64,000 bases of DNA from Tetraselmis striata. Its lineage: Eukaryota > Chlorophyta > Chlorodendrophyceae > Chlorodendrales > Chlorodendraceae. Positions 45,964-57,036 of this stretch are shown piece after piece; position 1 is the first letter of the stretch, and each line of letters opens with the position of its first letter. The stretch is taken from NCBI GenBank assembly GCA_006384855.1, contig VCJN01002089.1:186001-250000 (forward strand), read 5' to 3'. A program made the translations under genes and the position numbers. The notes below the pieces were generated by a model, which ran no database searches, was not told the DNA's origin, and saw only the letters and a program-made list of their open reading frames with translations.

Positions 45964-48900
45964 ATGATCGAGCTCGAGACCGTGGTTCTCACGGCGGTAG
46001 TGGTGCTGCTGCTGCACGTATTTCTCCGACGATACGCCCTCGCCGACCGGCTCAACGGTCCGCCCTCATCCCCTTCCAACCCGCGCTTTCCTCCGAGCTC
46101 CCGCGCCGCCCCACCGAATGAACGCCACGTAACGTATGGCAATAGCCCCCTCCCCTAACTTCGGTCGATCATTTTCGGAATTGCGTCATGCTTAGGGCGC
46201 GGGCCATTCGTCCCGGGTAGTAGCAACTCCTGGAATCAGGGACTATGTCGACAGCATGTGGAACGCCCGCCGCCCTCTCGCAAATCCGCCCACCAATTCC
46301 AAATACCAGCCCTCTTAGCTCACCGCCACAAGTGAACGACACACACGCGGATTGCGGTGCCAGTGGCACGCACACTTCATCCGAGCGTCGCCCCCTGGTG
46401 CTCACACCTGGCGTTGCCGGGCAGCTTGAAGCAACCATCCAAACGTCGTCCAGAGTAGCTCTCTGCTGTCGTTACACGATATGATTCTCATGGTTCACGG
46501 AATTCACAAAGTTACCGGATCACCCTCAAGCGGCCTTGCTACCTGTGTTCTCGTCCCTTCACAGGCGGGTCAGTGCTGCCGCAGCCCCACCGCCAGCCGC
46601 CCAGCGCCCCTGGTTGGCTACCGCTGTTGGGTCACGCCCTGTCATACAAACGCAACCCAGCCGCCTTCCTCACAGAGCAACACATGCGCCATGGCGCGGT
46701 TTCACTCGACCTTGCTGGATTCAGGACTGTGGTTGTGAGCGACAAGGATGCCGTGCGCCAGGTGAGAGCCCTGCCTATCCTACGTTGCTACTGCAAGCTC
46801 AGCCCGGGCACCTCACCCCATGACATGTGTGCCGCGCAGGTTATGAACTCCTCAGAGAGTGTGCTGAGCGAGAAGGAGGCAGTGAGCGACTTCGGCTTCC
46901 TGGAGGCTCTGGGCGAGCTGTGTGTCTATGTCGCTGTCAGCGCCCACAAGCGCATCCTGAAGGGCGTGCTGCACCCCACCAATGCCGACATGTCACAGTT
47001 GGTTGAGGCAGCGCAAAGCGCTGTGGCGGCGGAGCTACCGGACGACAGCGGCACCATGGACGTGCTTCCCACCATGCGCCGCATCATGCTGCGCATGACA
47101 CTCACCTTTGCCGTCAGCCCCGCCATCTTGCGACTCTACCCAGCCTTAATGGATGAGTACATGCACTTCCAGGTCAGCACTCCTACCACATGCCACTCTG
47201 ATAGCACTCTGCTTTCCTCCCAACACTGTCTACCTGGCAAGTTATGGCCGCAGCTGTCTCTCTGCCATCTTCCTCTTCCCTTACAGATGCTTTGCCATAC
47301 CGTGGACCAAATGTGTGCCCCATCCAACCCAGTTTGTGCTCTTATCCCCACGCCCCCCGCTATCTACACTACATCGTTTCGCTTTCCTCCTGTGGCCGGA
47401 CTTTTGATCGAAGCGCACAACGCTGCCCTCCAGGATAAGCTCGAGGACGCAATCGCTGCAACAGCAGTGCTACCTAAAGCGCTGGCGCGACCGCTCAAGC
47501 TGGCACCAATTGCCCGGCTGCGGAAAACGCTTACAGCCAAGCTGGCAGCTGCCATCTCTCGACTGTGGGAGCAGGCGGAGAGCGATGCAGCAGCAGAGGC
47601 TGACGACTGGGTGGATGTCAGCCAGGAGACGATGCTAGGTGTGTGGCTCACAGAGCTGCGCGGGACAGACTTGTCGGAGCTACCAGGCTGGAAGGAGTAC
47701 ATGGCCTGCAGTGGTGCAACCGAGGACAATGCATGCACCGGGCCTATCACGCCCGATGCTGCGGCCCAAATCGTCATCAGCCTACTCTTCGCCGCACACA
47801 AGAATCCGGCCATAGGCGCCGGCCAGACGCTGCTCATGGTGCTGGAGCACCCTGCTGACATCCACCTCATTGAGACAGAGCTTGCGGCATTTGTGCTGGA
47901 CAGCGACACTCTTGCCAAGTTTGAGGCGTCAGGTAGGTGGTGCCCCCCGCACCTTATTCCCTGCCCTCCCTGACCGATCGAGATCAGCGAATCTGAAAGT
48001 AAATGGCAGTTGGTAAATAGGACAGCTGCTGGGCTGAGCTGGTATGCCCTCTTGCACCTTGCTGGCCGCCCTCTCTAAGACGACCTATCTCCTAGCCAGC
48101 AAGCTGCGCGCAGCAAGGCATTCAGGGCCGAGGTGGGTGCGCGAGACGTTCTGGAGGAAAGTTTGCTGCATCTTGGCTGCTGCATCTCGGAGGCGTGCCG
48201 GCGTACGGCGCACACCCTTGGCGCTATCCGCAAGGCAAGCGCCCTGCAGACTGCCGTCATTCCCGCGAGGGAGTGGCTCCCACAGGAAATTGCATGACTT
48301 GAATCAAGCCGCCGGCTTCCGGAGCACATGTTCTTTCACAGGACGAACAAGCCAAACATTGCTTTGATCAGTGCCAGCCCTGGGCGTTTTGCTGCTTGGC
48401 GAGGAACCAATGCTGCCTCTTCTGCTGGGTGCGCAGGTCATGACACCTGCCGGCTTTGAGTTCTCCTGTGGCAAAGAGCTTAAGTACTGGGTGCCAGCCA
48501 ACACATATATTGCCGTCTCACACGTGGCGGTGAGCTTGGATACAAGTATCTTTCCACAGGTGCACCCCAGTCTCGAACTCGCTCAGCTTTCCTGCACGCT
48601 GCCGTACCCACATCACCCAAGCTTACTTGCCAGCGTGAAAATAGAAATTCAACCGACTTTCTGCATTGCTCTAGCCGCCACCCCGCCTGCTTGGAAGCAT
48701 GGCTGATGCGTTGCGGGCTTCCCCCTCCCCTGACTGTAGGCGGACAGCTTCCACCCGTGCCGCTTCAAAAGCGCCGAGGACGGCCTCATCCCGCACTGCA
48801 AGTATACCGAGTACGAGTACACCGTCTTCTCCCAGGGTCTACACCGCTGCCCAGGTACAGTGCACCGGGTTTTGCTACAATGGATATGCCGCAAAGCTGG

Positions 48901-49125
48901 GCCACGTGGCTATGACGCTGCTACCTACTCTGACTTTTCTCCCCCTTGCATCGACCTATAGGTCAGTTCCTGGCCATGAACATGATGAAGGCTGTGCTGG
49001 TGGTGCTCCTGGACAAGTTCAAGGTTGAAAAGGCCACTGACACCTTCCCGCCAGTAGACTTCAGCCGCGCTACCCTCGGCCAGCGCGCAGGCCCATGCCT
49101 GGTGCGCTACACAGCGCAGCGCTGA
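45964..49125 (+). CDS. Cytochrome P450, CYP51-clan-like
   Basis: A split gene. The first ATG (45,964) encodes a membrane anchor, TVVLTAVVVLLLHVFLRR. A phase-1 junction 46,057/46,565 joins it to the hinge RQPPSAPGWLPLLGHAL. Further exons: 46,565-46,761; 46,840-47,172; about 47,434-47,932; about 48,100 onward; from 48,439; from 48,739; last from about 48,961. Recognised elements in order: I helix LLFAAHKNPAIGAGQTL, K helix ISEACRRTAH with ExxR, VMTPAGFEF, the ADSFHPCRF motif, the haem loop FSQGLHRCPG with its Cys ligand, then GQFLAMNMMKAVLVVLLDKF. HRC in the haem loop and the overall layout point to the CYP51/CYP7 clan. The usual I-helix Thr is replaced by Asn. Borders around 47.9-48.4 kb are unresolved, the first donor is weak and the substrate is unknown. 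Confidence 0.8.
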
Positions 49126-49184
49126 TGTCATGTGGTGCGCCTGCACGCACTACTAGATGCACATGGATTCCCTTGCTAGATCCC

Positions 49185-49272
49185 TTACATTGTGCTTGTA
49201 CCGATGCAAGTGCTAAATTGTAAAACAGTGCCTGCCTGCCCGTCTCTAGCGACTATAATCAATGACATGTAA
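49185..49272. terminator. Poly(A) signals of two convergent genes
   Basis: TGTAA, the chlorophyte polyadenylation signal, occurs on + at 49,219-49,223 and 49,268-49,272, behind the P450 stop. It occurs on - at 49,189-49,185, behind the elongase stop. Only 273 bp separates the two stop codons, so the transcripts overlap or nearly so. Confidence 0.6.
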
Positions 49273-49398
49273 AATACGCCTGTAGCATCTGGGCGATGCC
49301 GGTGTTTCTGCAGCCCTTGCCGCATCAGGCCTCATGCCTTAGCACAGCGCACACTGTTGGTACCACCGAATCTTGTCATGGCTTGCACACGCTGTGGC

Positions 49399-50868
49399 TT
49401 ACGCCGTCTTCTTCTTGCCCCCGCTGTGTAGGGGAGGCACATATCCATACATGTGTCAGCAGCTAGAGGATAGAGTCCATGTGCAGGCAAAGGCGTGGAT
49501 GTGACGCGCCCACTCACCCCAGGTACTTCTTCATGAAGAAGTTGGCAAACAGTGCCAAAAGCGTCTGTGGAAGCGCGACAGGTAGCCGGGCAAATTAGTA
49601 CGCATTGCAGGGAAGCCTACTCATATCCTGCAAGCGCGAAGGCGGAATTTCGTGCACGCTCACCTGCATGTAGTAGAAGAGGAGGGTGGCAAGAGGCTTG
49701 GGGTACGGAGAGTACTTCCAAACGTATGTGGCCTGCGCCATCATGCTCATAAACTGCCCCATCTGGAACATGGTGAGATACTGCCCCCACCACAAATACT
49801 TCCGGCGGGCCTGCGGGCGGTGTGGTAGACAATCAGTGGCCTCACGAGAATGTTAGAGGGGCCAGGCGAAGGGGGGTTAGACCGCTGCTCTGCGCTTATG
49901 CTCAGATGCATCACCTTTGACTCTTTCCCCAACAAGGCGGCAAGCAGGTAGTAGGTGTACATCACCACATGCACCAACGAGTTGAGGAAGCAGGAGTAGT
50001 AGGCTGGAGACATGGCACAGCACCGACTGTCAGCTGAGTCCCAGATGCTTCAGGTTAACGAGCAACAGGCATCAGGCAGGCCGGGGAGAAGGGGAAGGGA
50101 GGAACATGCTCACCGTCTCCGCCGGGCGCTGCGTATGCAATGACCCACCAAATGCAGGAGATGGAGATATGATGGTAGACATGCAGCACGGAGACCTGAT
50201 TCAGGTTGCCCTTGAGCAGCATGATGAACTGGTCGTGTGCGGGTGGGGGAAAGGAGGAAATATTAGCAATGGTGATCAAACCATACGTAATTGGCACCCC
50301 GAGGGGGCAGCAGAGACCCGGGGAGAGGGCGCACCGTGTCAAAGAACTCGTACCACTTTGAGATGTAGAAGACGTATATGACCTGCCCAAGCTTGACCTC
50401 GCTCTCATTGTAGCCATTACCCCAGAAGTTGTAACCGGCCTTCCAGGCATAGTATACAGTGCCCCCAAACATGTAGCCACTGAGGAGGATAAGGAACAGG
50501 TTGTGCATCTGCACGAACATCCGCAGCAGCAGTGGCTCGCTCTTGGGCTGGCTCGACGCCTTGCTCTCGCTCCCTCCGCCCATGAGCAAACCCAGGACAA
50601 CGACAGTCAGGTAGAAGGCAATCCATGCCAGAAGCGGTGTCGGGCTGGCCACGAAGGGCAGGCCCGCCGTTATAGGGCTCTGCCCCCACTCTCGCAACGG
50701 TAGCCCCGCCTTGGCGAGGCCGTCGAAAACGGCTTCAGACACAACGGCGTCCACTGCGATCCATCCAGACTCCAGTGCCTCTACCGCGGGCGCGATCGCC
50801 TCCGTCTGCTTCAGAGTCGCCCAGCCTTGCGCGACGGCCTGCATCGCGGGCTCGAGGACGGCCTCCAT
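49399..50868 (-). CDS. Fatty acid elongase (ELO family, PUFA type)
   Basis: Six exons on the minus strand: 50,868-50,335; 50,228-50,114; 50,003-49,915; 49,810-49,664; 49,564-49,518; 49,423-49,399. All are GT-AG with agreeing phases; 318 aa. It is a 3-ketoacyl-CoA synthase-type condensing enzyme of the ER membrane that extends acyl-CoA by two carbons. All four ELO boxes are present: KWYEFFDT, QVSVLHVYHH (His box), NSLVHVVMYTYY and TMFQMGQF. Gln at the start of the His box marks the PUFA branch rather than the saturated/monounsaturated one. Phe of the usual FLH is Val here. Several hydrophobic spans fit the multi-pass fold (LAWIAFYLTVVVLGLL among them). The last residues, KKKTA, give a dilysine ER-retrieval signal. 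A hydrophilic extension of about 75 residues precedes the first span. Confidence 0.9.
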
Positions 50869-51270
50869 AACGCGAGTCCGCGATGTAGGGGTTGCGGCGA
50901 TGCGGGTGCTGGGGGCAGGAGCTGTCTCTGGCCCTCCAGTAGTCTTAACGGCTCAGGGATCCCGACAGAGGCTAATTCTGTCTGGTTCGGTGCACCAAGA
51001 CTGTCGCAGGTCGCGAAGCCGAGAGCTGCTCCTGCTCTAGTCGCTGCCTCCTGATCGACGGCGGCGTGCGTTAGCTACAGGTATCCGTGGACGGCGTCCG
51101 TTTGTTGGCATCAGGCGGTGAGCAGGGCGCGCGTTCTTGCAGCAACAGCGCGGCGGCTACCAGCAATGCGAGTAATGCTCATCCATCCGTTTATGTGTAT
51201 CATTATCTCCATAGATACTGCGGGCCGCTTTTACGCGGCAAGCTGTGTTGATGGGTAGAACCCCATTTAT
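50869..51270. other. Intergenic: elongase promoter side and a LINE-tail relic
   Basis: At 51,219-51,252 GGGCCGCTTTTACGCGGCAAGCTGTGTTGATG matches the hairpin-bearing 3' tail of the LINE near 19.6-19.8 kb, here on the + strand. The rest is unrecognised. Confidence 0.5.
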
Positions 51271-51274
51271 TTAT

Positions 51275-53271
51275 CGTACGGGGCGGGTACGCTCAAGGCT
51301 GTCCAAGAGGTGTTTTTGGACAGCGCGCACTTTGTGGAAGAAATAAAGGCACTTCAGACCAGCAGGAAGTCGACCATTGCGGATCGAATGGTGAGTGGGC
51401 GACATTCCAAAAATGGTCATTTAGACAGATTTTGGACACACCGATCCGTCCAAACATTGTCCAAATGACAGAATTTGGATGTCGCCAACTCACCATTCGA
51501 CGCGGAATATGCGATAATATCATTGAGATTCTTTGGACATGTTCAATTTTTTTATTTACGGGTGCGCGCAGCCCGAAAGCTGAATTTGAAACCGTATGAC
51601 GAATATGTTTGGTTTTACTTACAGATGTACCACGAAATAACTACGGATTACGACTTTTCAAATTCGGCGTGTGAACGAGGTCTCGACAGCCCACAGACGT
51701 CGCCGAGGGCACTCACAGCCTTCTTCACCACCGCCGACGTCGAGCTGAAGCCAAATGTCACCTGCCTGTGTACAGGCTTGGCCAGGATGAGTCGTACGTG
51801 CCCCACAATTGCCTACATTACATGACATTCTATTCAGTCTCGCTGCCTATTTGTTGAGTCATGCTCTGCACCGTCCAGGTGCTACAAGCAAAACAGTTTG
51901 TCTGCCAGGATATGGCGTGTCAACGGTATGCAGGGCATGAGGAAAAAGTCAGAGGGAGCGGGAGAGATGGTCACGCGTTCCATTACGAAATCCGTGGTTT
52001 TGGTTTCCCCATGATACAAGAGGAATTGGAAAAGGTATGGCTCTAGACACCATCAGCACAAGTAATATGAGTAGGATACATCGCACCTGATGTCGAGCTT
52101 GTTTGTACAAGTCAAGGCCTACCGCGCGTCGAAAGGGCGCGAGCCGCTGGAGGAGTCGCCAGGCATCAGCTAACTGCGGTATGGAGCAAAGAATGATGGG
52201 TATTGGGACAATGACAAGTTCATGCGCCATGTGCAAGATATCATTGATTGTGTGCACAGCCTATATCCTAACCACAAGGTCGTAATTGAAGTGGACTGGA
52301 GCGCAGGGCATGCAAAGAAATCACCAGGTATGGCCATGAGCACAGAATGCTAAAGCCTATTTATATGTGCAATGCGCATTATATCATTTCATATGTGCTA
52401 CTTTCATTGGCACGTAAGACACAATTGCTGCATGTAGGTGCATTGAACGTCAGCACCATAAATATGCTTTACGGGGGCCAGCAAGTTCACCTTCGCCCTT
52501 GGCGGGGTCTGTTGTGACGACTGCTTGCCTAGGCCCCCATCCAGCCGTGTTGATGCGTGGCTCACATGAGCTGGACTGCAAGTTGAAACCGGGGGACACA
52601 CATTACTTCAGCTATCGGCAAGGTATGTGAGTTCGCAGTGTGCACTGCAGATATAACCCCCCCCCCCCCACCCCACCCCCACCTCCCAACCCTCAATACG
52701 TACTCATGTCTATGTGTTCTCACCGCACGGCCAGGCGAAGCGCGACACCCCTCCGTTCTGCGCTCTTGATCTCCCTGAGAGGGATATCTTGAACGAGAAG
52801 GGAGACGTCCTGCAGCACGGCTATGTTGGGCAGCTCAAGGGCATGAAGCAGATTTTGTGGGAGAGGGGACTGCGGGAGGAGAATCTCGGGGACAGGGCAA
52901 AAGCTTTGGTGGCACAGTGCGAGGACTTCGCGGCTGAGAAGTCAACCCTCGAGGAGCTGCTAATTTCTACTAGCGACGTGATACTAATGAGCCCCAAGGG
53001 ACACCCTGAACTCGCAGGGAAGGGCGTCGAGTTCTCATGGGGATACCCCAAGCGAGGCTTTAGGTCAAAAAACGACTGCAAGGCTAAGAACCTACACGCC
53101 AACGTCGTCGTTGCCCGTTCGCAAGCTACCCTGCCACTCCCTCGCGTTCGGAAGTTCGCACGCGGAGCTCGCGAGTATCGCCGCGCATACCATGTCGGGT
53201 CGACGCACGCAGAGATAGAGAAGAGCAAGGAGCAACAGAAAACTCACCGCTGCACGATGTGGAGCGACTAG
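51275..53271 (+). CDS. DDE-superfamily transposase, intron-containing or decayed
   Basis: The first recognisable exon reads AVQEVFLDSAHFVEEIKALQ then RKSTIADRM, ending at a GTGAGT donor at 51,391. Later exons: PYDEYVWFYLQMYHEITTDY (51,570-51,660), then WDNDKFMRHVQDIIDCVHSL with VVIEVDWSAGHAKKSP (52,190-52,330), a short ALNVSTINMLYGGQQ piece (52,440-52,490), and the last exon (about 52,735-53,271). The last exon carries LKGMKQILWERGLREE, EDFAAEKSTLEELLISTSD and KGHPELAGKGVEFSWG. The Asp of EVDWSAGH and the Glu of GVEFSWG sit where the second D and the E of a DDE/D triad are expected. The first Asp was not located. The family is one seen in fungi, cnidarians and algae with a [L/G]-x-E-x-x-W-G motif. 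Intron borders are not all established. Confidence 0.65.
51385..51499. repeat. 115-bp near-perfect inverted repeat overlapping a splice donor
   Basis: CGAATGGTGAGTGGGCGACAT (left) pairs with the reverse complement of ATGTCGCCAACTCACCATTCG (right). After a few mismatches the pairing continues through CATTT(A/G)...CA. The loop holds further TTGGACA/TGTCCAA pairs. The donor GTGAGT of the first transposase exon lies inside the left arm. Confidence 0.8.
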
Positions 53272-54720
53272 GGCTCCCTCACCGTTGTTGCACGGGGGGC
53301 AGCAGCAGCCGGCGACGTCGGCGCGGCCTCCATCGCGCGCGGTATGCACTAGGCCGCGGAAATGTAACTTCCATGTCACCCCACCTGCAATTTCAGCGGC
53401 TGCCAGCGGATTTGGCTGTGGCCGCAGCGGCTGTCGGGCGTGAGGTCTGTCGGTCTGGCTGCATGGAGATCGGGCCAGCTCGCTCGGCTTCAGCAGCATG
53501 GCAGCGGATGCGACGAGTCGCGACGGGCCCGTATCACGTGATCGTTACCCTTTCTGTACTGTAAGAAGGACCACGCAGTTCGTATAAGTCAGTATAAATT
53601 GATGAGAAAATGTACCATGATATAAAATCGCGACTATCCGGAACTTTACGGGTGGCACGCTCTAGGACAGTCTTGGTATACCCGCCTCGTACTGCCTTAA
53701 GCGATGGATTTTTTGCTGGCCTTTTTGTAGTTCACATAAGTACTGGTAGTAGCTCCGTAGTACGGTAGTAGCTGCTACATACTGATGCTGCTGGCGGTAC
53801 CCCGTTGTTACCGATTACTTCACACTACTGCTCAGTTAACTTCACAGGCGTGACACTTCTATGGCGAGGTGCCCACACCGACTGGGCGGAAGGTCGCCAC
53901 CACGTCGACCCGCCGACCTCTACGACCGCAGTGTTGCATACGACAGTCCGAAAAGTTTTAAACATCTGCATAAAAAGACGTTTAAACGTTTGAAATATCC
54001 CGTTACCGTACATGTGTGCGGGCGGCGGACAAAGGCGATCAGGAAATCACCCGGAAATGCAATAGGAAACATCCGCTACAGCAATTGCGAGGTGGAAGCA
54101 GCACCAGAAGAGGGTGCGGAATGAGCACGAGCGGACGCATCAGACTTGGCCGTCTGAACTCCGGCAGACAGAATGCCCCCCAACGTACCATGCGCGCAAG
54201 CAGAGACTCGCTGCAACAAGCCCCTCCGCGTGCGAAACAAGTGATGGCGGAACTCAACGGGCTTGCAAGCGACAAAGTTCCGAAGAGCCTAGACGGACTG
54301 ACCACGAAGGAAGCATGAAGTCGGGGCGGAAGGACCGCCATGGAAGTTTCGCACAGCAAGCAACACCGCGAAGATGTAGATCATCGTGAAAGCGGATTTT
54401 CCGAGGCGGCCGCGGTCCTCAACCACCAAAGGACAGTACCGGTGAACACGCACCTTGCACTCGGGCGGAAGACGTCCGGTCCACCACCAGCTTGTTGTGC
54501 TCCGCCTCGGTCGCCGCAATCCCCGGGGTGCACCAGCGGGGGTCGTTGCCCCAAGTGGGGGTCATGGAGGACACGCACGCGAAATCGATCATGCAATCGC
54601 GCGCCCCCCCCCCCCCCCCCCACCACCCCGCTAGCGTCAAATTTGACGGCCGCGAGCGGTCTGCTAGGCGCAGCCCACTCGTCTCATGGGCCAAGTCGCC
54701 GACTCCCGAGCGGTCCCGAG
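53272..54720. other. Region with one short unrecognised ORF
   Basis: An ORF at 54,121-54,318 (+) encodes 65 residues, MSTSGRIRLGRLNSGRQN..., basic, with no known motif. A run of about 18 C lies at 54,604-54,621. Nothing else is supported. Confidence 0.35.
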
Positions 54721-54734
54721 CTCCCGAGCGGTGT

Positions 54735-54890
54735 GTATATAGCATATATATATATATGTATATATATATATATGTATAGCTATATATATATATATATATA
54801 TGTATAGCTATATATATCTATACATCTATATGTAGCTATACATAGCTATATATATATAGAGCTATAGCTCTATATATAGCTCTATAGCTC
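54735..54890. repeat. (TA)n/GCTATA microsatellite
   Basis: Long TATATA with interspersed TAGCTATA palindromes. It is AT-only DNA inside GC-rich surroundings and capable of cruciform extrusion. Confidence 0.85.
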
Positions 54891-55140
54891 CAGTGCACCC
54901 CGCGCGCCGGCGCCAGGCGGCGGGAAATAGCCACGAATACAGTTAATCCGCCAATCAATCCGCGCCTCCCGCCCCCCCCCCCCCTCCGACCAGGCTACCA
55001 CCTCCCGCCTCCCGCATGACGGCCTTTCAGCTTCGCGGCCCCGTCGTAATACGCCGCGTGATGCACTAGCTGTCATATCCTCCCGCCCAAGTTCAGGTCC
55101 GTCGCTTCTTTTTCTAAATGTGAATTGGCGGTGGGCGACC

Positions 55141-55176
55141 GGGGGGGGGGGGGGGGGGGGCGCAGAGAGAGGGAGG

Positions 55177-55226
<50 letters not shown>
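55141..55226. repeat. Poly-G (20) followed by (GA)n
   Basis: A run of about 20 G (55,141-55,160), then GAGGGAGGGAGAGAGA to 55,226. Confidence 0.9.
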
Positions 55227-55488
55227 ACCTCGTCTCCAAGAAGCAATCGCATGGATCATGAGCGTGCAGACAATCCGGTCAAGCTGCGCTTCAACTACAA
55301 GCTGACGACTACCATGCGCTTTGATGGCGCCTTGGCGGACCGGCTCCAGACTGAGTGAGAGGAATGGCACGCCCGCCACACCTGGGAGTGGGACATTGTC
55401 GACGCAGATGGCGGCGTAACGACCGTAGTTGCGGCTATACGGTAATAAACTAGCGACTTAAAAAATGAAGGTTGCAGCTGCTATACCA

Positions 55489-56470
55489 CTTTCAAAGTCG
55501 AGTCTGGTTTTGCCAAACAAAGTCGCGTAGGCTGTTTTACAAGGACAAGAGCTGACATTGGCAAGAACGTAAAGTGAAAACGTGGAGGGAAACGGAGTCA
55601 GGGGGCATGCGTAGCCGTTACGGCTGCTTTTTTAATGTCTACTCGTGCTGCACCCAAAAGGGCGCAACGGCAGGTGACATAGTTTACCGTACCCTTCAGC
55701 GCCAACGGAAAAGTGGTTCGCCGGAAAAGCCGTTAGGAAGGAAGGAAACCCGATAAACGAGTTTAGATCAATTCAAACTTGAGTGTAGTATTGCCAGTGA
55801 TGAGCGAACGGAGAGAGCGGTAGATTGACAACGAAGGGGTAGCGCTAGGTCACGAAGGGGGCACCGGGAGGGCCACCGCTGCGGAGTCTTGTTGAATTTG
55901 GAAGTGGCGAAGGGGCGCGATGTGACCGAAGAAGAACCACGCGCCAGTCGAAGGGAGAACGCTTGGGTCGATGCAGTCCAAAACGACGTCGGAGTTCGTG
56001 GCCCAGCCGCCTTGGTGGCGAATGTGGGACAGCGGGACTCCGATGGCGTTAGGAGCAAACGCCGCACCCTTGCGAAGGCTGTGCGAAATCCAGGAAGTGC
56101 CGGCGGGAGGGGCAGCTACGACGAGGCGAACGGCCGTAGAGAGCCAGTCCGACCTTGTAGCGCCAATCAAAGATTTGGACTGCTCGCTCGGGGTGGCCGC
56201 CCGGAATTTCGTCTCGGCCAAGGCGGCAGGGACCATGGGGGGCAGACAAGACGTTGTCGATGAAGTGGCGTAGGAGACGCGCGACGCGGGCGGGGTGCTT
56301 GACACGGGCAGGAGCAGCACGTGGATGTAGGGCGTCGGGGCCGCGCCGTCCGGCGCGCACCTTCGTCTTGCGGTACATGTGCAGGGTAGTGATGTTGTAT
56401 GCATCGACATGCACATCCCGCACTCGGCAGGACACGAGCCACTCAAGCCTGGCCTCCCTCTCCACGGATT
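55489..56470 (-). mobile_element. PAT-like tyrosine-recombinase retroelement, copy D (decayed)
   Basis: The minus frame from 56,446 reads through box II in one piece: WISHSLRKGAAF, GVPLSHIRHQGGWATNSDVV, then LDCID where copy A has LDYID. The likely nucleophilic Tyr has therefore become Cys (TGC). An upstream frame carries LVSCRVRDVHVDAYNIT. B-type repeats lie at about 55,769-55,795 and 55,489-55,515. The 5' half is cut at about 56,470, where LINE RT sequence begins. Confidence 0.7.
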
Positions 56471-56499
56471 CGTTTTTGCTCGTGCACGATCGGTCTGCC

Positions 56500-57036
56500 C
56501 CTATGTGGTCGGAGGACGGCGTGCAACATGGCGCGCCGTTGGCCACGACATCCTTCTGCGTCGCGATTCACCCCGAGGTGGAGGAGTGCGACAACACGTT
56601 GGAGGTCACGGACTGGGTGGCGCGCTTCAACGCCGATGATGGATACTTGATGGGCCTACCGGAGCACGTTCGACCCACCCGGCCATTCACGCCTTCCGCA
56701 CGTCCATCAAGGCGTCCGTGGGGCTTGAGGTGCGCTTCGACAAGATGCACGCGTACAACGCGGACATGGAGGCCGCGCGGCGTGAGGCCCCGGCCGACAT
56801 CGACTGGCCCGAGCTGGATGACCGCCACGGCATTCCGATCCTCAATGCGCCGCTCGGATCGCAAGGGTATATATATGCATGCCTACATGCGCGGCAAGGC
56901 GGAGGAGCTACAAGAAGAGATGGACGCCAGCATGAGCAAGCTCCTATCTGCCAAAGCAAGCCCGGCCGTCGGTACACCGCATCGTTGCTGTGAGATTTCA
57001 TACCGAGTAGCGACGACTATCTCGCGCGACTTGTAA
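56500..57036 (+). pseudogene. LINE-type reverse transcriptase fragment
   Basis: The + frame reads GVQHGAPLATTSFCVAIHP (RT motif with the G-x-Q-x-G-x-P-L core), then VARFNADDGYLMG with the catalytic A-D-D. After a frame change it continues GLEVRFDKMHAYNADME and HGIPILNAPLGSQGYIY (thumb, G-I-x-V-L-G-x-P-x-G type), and after another change RGKAEELQEEMDASMSKLL. This is the only RT palm sequence seen in the window. Two frameshifts make it a pseudogene. It joins the broken end of PAT-like copy D. Confidence 0.75.

Noticed and set aside
46573-47973. P450 read as one uninterrupted 466-codon frame
   Set aside because: The frame crosses clear GT-AG introns (46,762-46,839 and 47,173-47,433) whose translation interrupts conserved P450 segments.
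56254-57036. A single 260-codon host gene on the + strand
   Set aside because: The first third is antisense to recombinase copy D, and the rest switches frame twice to follow RT motifs.
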